NCBI RefSeq assembly: GCF_026914265.1
Contig: NC_069125.1
Span: forward strand, 9,031,117 to 9,095,116
DNA length: 64,000 bases
Source of the DNA: Mya arenaria
Taxonomy: Eukaryota > Mollusca > Bivalvia > Myida > Myidae
Direction: 5' to 3'
Shown here: piece by piece, positions 38,040 through 50,000 of the stretch
Layout of the letters: every line of letters begins with the position of its first letter
Position numbering within the stretch: position 1 is the first letter of the stretch
Notes under the pieces: generated by a model
The model's input: the letters and a program-made list of their open reading frames with translations, nothing else
Database searches by the model: none
Told to the model about the DNA's origin: nothing
Made by a program: the position numbers and the translations under genes

Positions 38040-41000
38040 ATGCGTGTACATTTAGAAACCCATGGCTCAAATATGAGGATCTTTTTTGTCTTAGCTTTGA
38101 TAATTTTAAGCGCAAGTATTTTAAAAGTGAGAGCGGACTATCCATGTGTATGTAACTACAATGTTGAAACCCCAGTATATGGTCAGGCGTCAGCGGACGG
38201 AGCGCCGATCGGTTATATGTACGAGTTCGACTGTAAACCCGTGGGACAGGTACACGGGTCTCACAGCGGGTTCACAGTTATCCAGTTTGAACACAAGGTA
38301 TGACTCCGATATTCTCATCTATACTTGTATTTAACCCTTACTGGTACCATCACCATGTCGGACGTAAATTACCTAAAACAATATCTATTTATTTTTATTT
38401 TCTTTTTTTTCTGCACACGAAACGATTTCAAATAACTTCGAAATAAGGCACACTACTCCGTCAACAATTCTTATGCAGTTATTTCCATTGGTAAAAATAC
38501 TAGTATTATATTTTGTCGAATCGGATGGTAGTATTTTTCAACTCTGCCAAATTTTTTTTGGTGGTCAGTCGTTCTTGATTCCAATCAATTGAATAGGTAG
38601 ATTTTATCAAGGTCTGTGTCAGAAGACAACATATAATGTCAAACACTATGCTGGTCAAAGGAATATTTAAATAGAGTGGATATCCGTCTGTAAGCCACCA
38701 AACCATTGTTTTTTTAGTAAATCCATACTAAATTATATTAACCTTTGACCATTGCATTATGTAATCATCTAAAGGATAGAAACGAGTACTAATGAATAAT
38801 GATTACATTATCTAAGCACTTTAATATGGATTCCAGTACGGGTATTTGGCAAGCGACAACAATGTCAATACACAGACATGCCCCGGGGATTACCCTGACG
38901 GCGATTTAGGTAATTCCACTTATTTTAAACATATAATTTTTTTGGTATTAGAACTAAATATAAGAGCGATATTTTTTGCATGGAAAATATTAAAATACAT
39001 CCTGTTTACCTATGTTTGATTATTTCAGTAAGGACAACCACAAAAGCACACAGCCATGCCACAAATGGCCACACATCGACGACATCTCCATCTTCATCAG
39101 TTACACCTATCCCTACGACGACGACGCCTATATCCACGACATCGACGACTCCTACACCCATGGCATCGACGACTCCTACACCCACGACATCGACGACTCC
39201 CACATCCACGACATCGACATCCACGACTCCTACATCCACGACATCGACGACACCTACACCCACGACATCGACGACTCCTACACCCACGACATCGACGACT
39301 CCTACACCTACAACAACATCAACAACAACAACACCCATACCCACGACAACGACGCCTAAACCTACGACGACGACGAAAAAAACTACAACAACAACATCAA
39401 CTACGCCCATACCCACGACTCCATCCACTGAAGCACCATCTACACCATACCGGTACTGGCTTATGACAGGTAATTTTCATGAATTTATCACGCGAAGTGC
39501 TCTTAGTTTGTATTAATCAATTATAAATCGTGTGTGAAGACAAGTATGTTGATATGAATCAATCTTGTGTCCTGGGTAGAAACCCGTACCAATGGTCTTT
39601 CTGAGACGCCCAGAGAAATTGCCCCTGGTGGAGCGCGGACCTACGACCTCTTCAGTGTTAATGGCGGATACCTTAACCATGTGACCACTCTCACTCTGAT
39701 TTAAGACGATTTCAAACACACTGTCGAATTAAATTAGCGTCTAAATTTACAAACGGATATATAATTCTGATAAATTCTGACGATAGATTCCTGGTTTTAT
39801 ATTTGTACAGCGAACGTGACGGGTACACCGCTACAGTATGTGGGGATAGGTTACAATCTCCTGACGGGGAATCCTGAACTCACCCCTGATACTGGGATGC
39901 TGCTGGACAGAAGAATTCTCCAGGTTAGTAGCTGATTGATTGACGCACGATAAGCATCGAACGTCAGCATACCAAACACCGTTTATGTCGGATATTATTC
40001 ATACCTTTTTTAATAGTTTTTTTTGTAAAATTTATATTGCTATGCTCCAAAGTGTTTTGGTACCAAACCAGGGAAAACAAGGAATTGTATACAGGACTGA
40101 AGTCAAAACTATGGATTACTCGATACACTGGGTAACTCGAGTATTTTCGTTCTCGGGTTATCACCAGTCTATTGTATTATTTTAGCTAACAGGCAGCCAA
40201 AATAGTGTCAGAGAGGCGAGTTACTCCACCAGTCCCTCCTGCAACAGAAGTGAGGCCACGTTTCTCGTGCATGGGGGTAAATCCCTTCAAGCTGAGAGGT
40301 TGACACGTGTAAACATTTCAGGTAAATTGTTTTGATATTAACAACGTCCGTATTGATCTATTTTACAGAATAAATGATAGAGGAATAAAGCTGAATATTA
40401 TATAAAGTTTTGACTCTAACGTATGAGGTGGCTGGTTATAATACACACACTATACCAGGTGATCAATTACGTCATATATGCTACATCAGAAAGCAATATT
40501 TTGCTTTAACTGAAGACTTAAATCAAAGATAACTTTTCTTTTATATCACCATTTTAAATAAAACAAAGGGCATTATATGCCGCTTAAAGAGCCACGCCTC
40601 CGTTTTATTGCCGGAGTTTGATAAGGTGATAAGTTTCATCAAACACAAACCTGTTCCCAAAATTATGTTTTGACAGTGCTCCGTCAGACGGCCGTACTGT
40701 GAAAAGGTTTGTCGAAGTGTTTTTAGAAACTACACTCTCAATCAAACTCTGGTAAAAGATCGAAGGCGGGGCTCCGTCAGCAGCGTAGACTGTGCTATGT
40801 TTCATTCAAAATGGTGAAGAAATAGGAAAGTTTTATTGTTTTTGTTTTATCTTTGTTTAAAGTCTTCATTCGAAGCAAAATATAGCCTTCCGACGTAACA
40901 TTTATGACGCTGTTTATCACGTGGTATACACACACTGTAATACATTGTACAATGTAATAGACTCTGGTATGATTGTTTGTTAAAATTGTCTCTTTTCTAG

Positions 41001-44000
41001 CAATTGTGAATTGACTCATTTTCAATCCCATATATATCAATAAACAAACACCAGAGTTCAATTGAGATTTTAGTTTCTTAAAATGCTTCAACAAACCTTT
41101 TCACATTAGGGCCTTCTGACAGAGACTAGAGCACTGTCAAAACATATTGGAAACATGTAGTAAAATACAGGTACAAGCTCTGTGGTCAAAATAAAATATA
41201 AACCCTTTTTAACACTTAAACAACAATGTACACGCCAATGTATGGCCCAAAGTGTGTGTGGGATGGGAGGGTGCTGCGGCGGGCGTAGCATTGGACTGTG
41301 ACAAGCTGCAACCGTTATTGTATAAATCTCACTCATGGAGAAATTTGTCAAAATCTCTTGGGCCGAGGATACTTCAAGCATCAAACGTGCTGTGAAAAAA
41401 AATCTGACGAAGTCTATTTCCCGGATGTCGGTCCCACCGTGTGTGAAAATCCCGCCTGTCGGAAACCACCTGCTGTCTTCAACCCCACCCCAATCCCACC
41501 CCATAGCGGCACCCACTCTCACAAAACACTCGTAGGTGAGGAAACAGAACGTGTGTACATGTTTAACCTTCTGTTTCAGCAAGTCATCCGTCATCTGTTC
41601 AAACCAATGCATTGATGGGAAATTCAGGTTGGTAAAATTTGTGCTACCTAAGATAATGTGCCGATTGTCCTTAACATTGTGAAAGTTAACAACTTTATTA
41701 TCGTCATCGTTGTTAACTTTCAAATCACTACTGCTCTGGAGGTTTAATGGATATTTGGAGATCTACTGTATTTCTAACTAAATTTGATACAACTATTCCA
41801 GCTGTACTTTGTATGTTTAAATATGTGACAATGTCATCAAATATGTCATGTTAAAAAGTAAACAACGATGTCGTTAAACACGTTGTTATCTTTAACACTG
41901 TTCTGAACAATCGGCCCAATATGAATTAAAATGGTAAAAACATTTATCCCTCCTCCCATTTTAAATATAAGTGCTCTGACAGCGTTATACAAATCGTAAT
42001 CGGAACAATTGTTAAAGTACCCCCCCCCCCCCATGGTTTGTAAATGCACTTTTTTAATTACGAAATAAAGTGTGGCAAATCATAAGGAGTGTAAAAACAA
42101 AAATCCCAAAAGCTGAAACCCTTCAGCAAATGTTGTTATTTGCTCAAGTATCGTCTTTGAAGACCACAAATTTTATGAGCGTTTGAAATTCAAGTGCTTA
42201 ACAGCGTTCTGCCGTAAGATAACCTATTAGCGTTTGCGAATTTGTTCGTGTTAACCACTTAATTTTCTCGACAATTATCTAGTTAATATCTGCGAAACAT
42301 TTTCGGTAAGATAAATATCATAAGACTAAAAACTGGCTTGAAAGTGCCCAGAACTGTTACCTGTTACCTTTTTAGCTGTACAACATTAACTGGTTAACTA
42401 GATAAGATTTGTGTTACCACTTAGCTGTAAATGCGCTTTTGGCTTCTAGCAGTAACAGGTTATCAAGTTATGATTTGCGAATTCCACTTAATAAGTAACA
42501 TAATAACTGGTTAACTCGAACAATACTCTTTCAAATGTTATCAAAATTACCATACATAATAAATCAATATCGCCAATGATTTGATAAATTGACAACCTCA
42601 GTTTGAACATTGAATTAAATTTCCCTATATTTCTCTTACTTTATTTCAATGCATTGTAGACTTTAACTCGAGAGCCAGACTGCTTTCTGACGGATCTCAA
42701 GTTTACTTTGATAGGACCACAACATGCAAACAAGGGAGCGTTCGTTACCAGGGTAACGCTTTGAGACCGGAAGGAAACTATACAGTTTCCCGCAATTTTG
42801 CCGGGGATGTGTGTCGACTACCAGCAGTGTTTGACCCGAAGAATGCCACAGAGTATATGCAATTTCTAGATAACTGGGGCACTGTGAGTATTAGGGGTAG
42901 CTCAAATTTAGTAATATGAAAATATGAAAATAAAATACAGTTACATGAAACCAATAGTATTTGGTCTTAAAGAAACAAACAGAAATAAATAAAAATATAC
43001 CTTTGTGCCTGGTTGCACTGGCTCTCAATCTTAACCAGGATGTGACAAGGACCAGGTGCCTCATTCAATAAGCATCTTAGTAAGAACTTTCAACTTAGTG
43101 AAAAATAGCCTTTCTAATTTGAATTTTAAGAAAACGTACAATATGTTTGTACGCCAACAATATGAATACAAGCAAGAAAATGGTCTAAACAATATATATT
43201 CATATGAATAAATCTGATAAAAAGCGGGTTTTTAAAATAATCGTTCTTAAAAATTACGAAATTCTCACTAAGTTGAAAATATTCACTAATATGCTTATAG
43301 AATACGGCACCTGAAAACAGGTTTTCGCAAACAGTGTATTACTGCATGGGATTGGCGTTTGACTCTAAGATCAAATATGTTCAAATTATCATGCCGTATT
43401 TTTTCTCCAATAACCATATAGCATTGTTTAGTGAATGAACTGCCCTTAATAATATTTCAGAGTGTTATCATGACTGCCGACCTCGGGACGAAGTCGCTGG
43501 AACGGTATAGCCAGAGTCTTTCCGGTCTGACGATGACAATACTCGAGACGGTTTGTGGTCTTTCTTATTCTTATACATTCGAAGTTCAAATGAAGAGCAA
43601 ATGTTGAATTATAACGCCACCCATAACCCGAGATATTGTATAATTTCAACCAATGACGATACTGCGGTGTACCAGTTAAAATAAAAGCACCGGAACGTTG
43701 AAAGGCTGTAGGCGCGACAAGCGTGATTTTACTTTTTTTACAACTCTGTTTGCAGGCAATAAAAATCGAATCCCAAAAAAAATATTTTGAGTGGCCCAAA
43801 CTTTAACCGATAAGTGCATGTAAATATAAAAGGTAATGTTAATATATGTTATACAATTAGCTAGTTGCTCATAACAGAATATGTACTGGGATATATGAAC
43901 GTTGCCTTCATGTCGCAAGTTTATTGCTAAAGTAAAGTATTTAAAGGAAACCTGATGTTGGCTATGGACGTTTTGACTATTTGTAATAAGTAAAATAAGG

Positions 44001-47000
44001 CAGAGTCTTTAAGTCAACATTTTTCCATTTTTGCGTAACTCTCTACAATTATAATATATTATATTCCCCTCGGTTCCTCACCAAGATTTATCGAATAATC
44101 TTTGGCTTGCTTTCACGTTAACATTACAGTGTTATGAACCTTTGTAAATAAAGTGGTCTTTTAATTCCTACTATTTCAAACCGCATAACACCACTCGTCC
44201 CATTTGATTACCCCGGCGCATTCATTCTTTTTTACATGTCATGTCAAAAAAGTAGATATGACGATACCTGAAACTAAATTTTTTAGGCCTACGGCGAACG
44301 GCAGTTGTTGAACGGTTAAGCTCCGCCCCATGTATTCGTTCCAATATTGGAGATAATAGAAGACAACTAAGAAAGCTCTCTCAAACACGATACACTTATA
44401 TCTTGTTGAAAGCGTATGAAAGATATGGACGAATTTTTAAAATCAAATGTTCGTAGTAATACTGCATTTCAATCTCGGATACTAGAATAAAATCGCAGAA
44501 CTCGATGACAGTCATTGTGAGCTCGGCTAACGCATCGGTCAACATCATTTTTTCTCGGACTGCGATTTTACGCGATAATCCTAAATGAGGTATATCAATA
44601 CACCTCATATCAAATGATATCGGACATTTCCGATCAATGAGAAAAAATGTTGGCTGACGTCGTGCGTATAGCTCGTGGCATATACATTCAACAATCTGAA
44701 AGTATTAGATACTTAGTAGATAAGATTAGAAGTCCGGTCATTGGTATGAAATGACTGTCTAAACTTTTAAAATATAAATAAAATTTCGTAGATATTTAAT
44801 TTAATCAAATATTCTCTGTTTACACTTTTGTCTACATGTTTTTTCTTTAACATTTACTAGCAACAAAAGTAACTATAGCAGTACTAGACTAGTGAGCGAT
44901 ATATTCGCCTTTCTTTAGGTTGTCCGCCAAAACAGTCCGCCAATAAGGCCGAAGAACGTAGGCAGAGCTGAGACACGCCCTGTCTTTTCATGAAATATAC
45001 TATATCATAATAAATAAATGTGCATATTGTATGTCACGATGGCACTGCATACTACATAATCATTGAGTTTGTTCACCTATGTTTCATTGGTACCTTTTTT
45101 AGGCTGACTGTTTTGGTGGGAAACCTCTCAAGAAAGGCGTTATTTCTTCTACTAATAAATTACATGTTTCAGGATCCATCCTTGTTGACCCATTCCGGCC
45201 CCTTTATGGGATACACATCCTCGCTCACAGTCGATGAAAATCGCTACTTGAGCAGCAGCATAGCACGCCAACACCACACATCAAGTAGGACTGACGGCAC
45301 GTTGGCATCCCCTGTAGTCACGCGGATTGACGTCATTTCAATTACTGACGTCATCAGCAAGGCGTACTTTGGTCCGGTAGGTTAGATTCTGTAATGATTA
45401 TGTTGACAATGTTTACGTCATCCATACGTGTTGTGGGTATAGACGGGTCACGTTGGTGTATCATCTTTAAAATAAATGAGATTCGGATGTGGTAACCACG
45501 TGGTTAAATTGCTGTTAAAGTAGACTTTAAAATACGAGATTTCACAAAGTGCCACGGCAAATCACTGCCTCTTAAGTTTGCTGAACATAAAAAATCATAA
45601 AGATAATCAGTGTTTTTAAAAAAACATCAGATTTTGGATGAGCTGACAGCGGAAGGAATTTGCACAGACACGATCTACGGTTCTATGTTGACCGCGATAG
45701 CCGACAATGTACGGCGGGCGCTAGAGCAGTACCCTAAGGTCAAGGAGTCGACAGGGCAAACCCCGCTGCCGTCAATTGTCGGTTGGTAGATAATTTTGCT
45801 TACGGGCGCATCCGATTGTTTGTATTGAATTAACTTTTTAAAAACATGAAAGAAAACAAAAACAACAAAAACTGGTCTTGGCACGACCAAACAAACAAAC
45901 AGGAATTCTAATTAAATGATACCATTCCAAGTGTACAAATAAGCAAATAACTCATGAATATTCAAATCATAATTATGCACCAACTATTTTTGTTTTAGAC
46001 CATGCCTTGCAAATACCGGTCACGTGGCCTCTGGGTAACTACGGTCTTATGAAGACATCCGCAGGATGTCCGGGGGCTAAAGTGTCCTGGCAGTCCGGTT
46101 GGAGGCACTACGATACGGAAGATATTAGGTCGAACAATGGATATAGTAGCGATATATCACAGTTTCTTGCAGGTAGAGACTAAGTAATTTTGCTTAATTC
46201 TTGGATACAAATTAGGTTTGCGTTTAAAAAAGCTTGAAGTTTAGCATGCAGTACTACTATAGGAAATGTCACAAAATCTCTATGTTCTATGTATCAAAAA
46301 TGTGTTACTGCTTCAAAATCGGAGACTCAAGAGGTCCACGTCGTTATAAAAAAGAGAAATAAAACGTTTTTCGTATTCAAAACACGTTTATAATTGATAC
46401 AGTCTAATGAAAATATAGAATTAGGGTTGAATTTTCTCGCTCATTTCATTATGGATTAAATTGTGTTTATATCTTAAAACAATAAAATTGTTATATATAG
46501 GCTGTCCTTGTAAATCAAACAATCACAGTGAGTTTGCCTTTCAGGTAGTTTCCACAGCGACGACATAAGAACAGACTTTTGCATAAAGACCATTTCAACA
46601 ACAACGACATACGATGGATTATGGCCAAGGGGGTCATACTGCCTGCTCAAATACAGAAACTGCCCAAATGGTACGCCAACTGCCAATAAACATGTCACAA
46701 ATTTGCACTGTGGAGTTCAGCTTCAGTTATGTTAACTTGTTTTTTTTTATTCAAGCATGTTTAAGCAACAGCGAATCGTGCATTGAAACAGGACATCGGT
46801 TAACAGATATGCTACTAGCCTTTAAGCAGGATTTTGGCTAACTGCTTCGATAACTACCTTGAACCATGCTCTTGATTAACTGGTACGCAACAAGCCATGA
46901 AAAATGATCTTGATTAACTGTAACTCTACTCATCATTAAACAGGATCTTGGTTAATTGTTACGCTACAAGCCATGAAACATGATCTTGGTTAACTGTAGC

Positions 47001-50000
47001 TCTACTCATCTTTAAACAGGATCTTAGTTAACTGTTACGCTACAAGCCATGAAACATGATCTTGGTTAACTGTAGCTCTACTCATCTTTAAAAAGGATCT
47101 TGGTTAACTGTCACGTTTCTAGCCTTTTCACGGGATCCTGGTTAACTGTAACACCGCTAGCCTTTGAACAGGATCTTGGTTTAACTGTTACGCTACTTGC
47201 CTTTAAACAGGATCTTGGTTAACTGTTACGTTACCATAATTTAAACAGGATCTTGGTTAACTGATATGCTTCTAGCCTTTAAACAGGACCTTGGTTAACT
47301 GTTACGCTACCATCATTTAAACAGGATCTTGGTTAACTGATATGCTTCTAGCCTTTAAACAGAACCTTGGTTAACTGTTACGCTACTATCATTTAAACAG
47401 GATCTTGGTTAACTGTTACGCTACTATCATTTAAACAGGATCTTGGTTAACTGATATGCTTCTAGCCTTTAAACAAAACCTTGGTTAACTGTTACGCTAC
47501 TATCATTTAAACAGGATCTTGGTTAACTGTTACGCTTCTTGCATTTAAACAGAATCTTGGTTAACTGTTACGCTACTATCATTTAAACAGGATCTTGGTT
47601 AACTGATATGCTTCTAGCCTTTAAACAGGATCTTGGTTAACTGTTACGCTACTATCATTTAAACAGGATCTTGGTTAACTGTTACGCTACTATCATCTAA
47701 ACAGGATCTTGGTTAAACTGATATGCTTCCAGCCTTTCAACAGGATCTTGGTTAACTGTTACGCTACTAATCTTTTAACAAGAACTTGGTTAACTGATAC
47801 GCTACTTGGCTTCAAACAGGACCTTGGATGACTGATAATCTTTAAACAGGATCTTGGTTGACTGTTACGATACTTATTTTAATGAGGATCTTGGTTAACT
47901 GATACATTACAAGTCTTTTAAGACGATCTTGGTTAACTGTTACGCAACTAGTCTTTAAACTGGATATTTGTTTACCGTTACGCAACTTGCTTTAAAACTG
48001 TGTCTTTTTTAACTGATACGCTACTTACCTTTAAACAGGATCTTGGTTGACTGTTACGCTACTAGCCTTTAAACAGGATCTTGGTTAACTGTTACGCTAC
48101 TTGCCTTTAAACAGGATCTTGGTTGACTGTTACGCTACTAGCCTTTGAACAGGATCTTGGTTAACTGTTACGCTACTTGCCTTTAAACAGGATATTGGGT
48201 ACCTGTTACTCAATTATCTTGTAAACTGGATCTTGGTTAACTGCTACGTTACTTTCCCTTCAACAGGATCTACAATGAATTTTACGCTTTTAGCATTAAA
48301 ACTGGACCGTTGGTTTACTGATACGCTACTTGCCTTTAAACAGGATCTTGGTTAACTGTTACGCTACTAGGCTTTAAACAGGATCTTGATTGACTGTTAC
48401 GCTACTAGGCTTTAAACAGGATCTTGGTTAACTGTTACGCTACTAGGCTTTAAACAGGATCTTGGTTAACTGTTACGCTACTAGCCTTAAAACAGGATCT
48501 TGGTTAACTGTAACGCTACTAGGCTTTAAACAGGATCTTGGTTAACTGTTACGCTACTAGGCTTTAAACAGGGTCTTGGTTAACTGTTACGCTACTAGGC
48601 TTTAAACAGGATCTTGGTTGACTGTTACGCTACTAAGCTTTAAACAGGATCTTGGTTATCTGTTACGTTACTAGGCTTTAAACAGGATCTTGGTTGACTG
48701 TTACGTTACTAGGCTTTTAACTGGATCTTGGTTAATTGTTACGCTACTAGCCTTTAAACAGGACCTTGGTTAACTGTTACGCTACTAGGCTTTAAACAGG
48801 ATCTTGGTTAACTGTTACGCTACTAGTCTTTAAACAGGATCTTGGTTAACTGTTACGCTACTTGCCTTTAAACAGGATCTTGGTTAACTGTTACGCTACT
48901 AGGCTTTGAACAGGATCTTGATTGACTGTTACGCTACTAGGCTTTAAACAGGATCTTGGTTGACTGTTACGCTACTAGGCTTTAAACAGGGTCTTGGTTA
49001 ACTGTTACGCTACTAGCCTTAAAACAGGATCTTGGTTAACTGTAACGCTACTAAACTTTAAACAGGATCTTGGTTAACTGTTACGCTACTAGGCTTTAAA
49101 CAGGATCTTGGTTAACTGTTACGCTACTAGGCTTTAAACAGGATCTTGGTTGACTGTTACGCTACTAAGCTTTAAACAGGATCTTGGTTATCTGTTACGT
49201 TACTAGGCTTTAAACAGGATCTTGGTTGACTGTTACGTTACTAGGCTTTTAACTGGATCTTGGTTAACTGATACGCTACTAGCCTAATAACAGGATATTG
49301 GTTAACTGTTACGCTACTAGCCTTTTAACAGGATCTTGGTTAACTGTTACGCTACTAGTCTTTAAACAGGATCTTGGTTAACTGTTACGCTACTAGTCTT
49401 TAAACAGGATCTTGGTTAACTGTTACGCTACTAGTCTTTAAACAGGATCTTGGTTAACTGTTTTGCTACTAGTCTTTAAACAGGATCTTGGTTAACTGTT
49501 ACGCTACTAGCCTTTAAACAGGATCTTGGTTAACTGTTACGCTACTAGTCTTTAAACAGGATCTTGGTTAACTGTTACGCTACTAGTCTTTAAACAGGAT
49601 CTTGGTTAACTGTTACGCTACTAGCCTTTAAACAGGATCTTGGTTAACTGTTACGCTACTAGTCTTTAAACAGGATCTTGGTTAACTGTTACGCTACTAG
49701 CCTTTAAACAGGATCTTGGTTAACTGTTACGCTACTAGTCTTTAAACAGGATCTTGGTTAATTGTTACGCTACTAGTCTTTAAACAGGATCTTGGTTAAC
49801 TGTTACGCTACTAGTCTTTAAACAGGATCTTGGTTAACTGTTACGCTACTAGCCTTTAAACAGGGTCTTGGTTAACTGTTACGCTACTAGCCTTTAAACA
49901 GGGTCTTGGTTAACTGTTACGCTACTATCATTTAAACAGGATCTTGGTTAACTGATACGCTACTAACCTTTAAACAGGATCTTGGTTACCTGATACGCTA

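Noticed and set aside
39006..39428. Val/Gly/Asp-rich minus-strand frame and two other plus-strand frames of 115-136 codons
   Set aside because: Shadows of the low-complexity Thr-rich coding repeat in exon 3 of the MACPF-ApeC gene.
41106..41723. 205-codon minus-strand frame, the longest unspliced frame apart from the known exons
   Set aside because: No recognisable domain, unusual composition, sits in intron 5 of the MACPF-ApeC gene, and the overlapping plus-strand frames are as good. Probably repeat-derived noncoding DNA.
42190..42540. Possible relic of the 38-bp minisatellite (several taactggttaac words)
   Set aside because: Shared words are short, spacing is irregular, and I could not align whole units.
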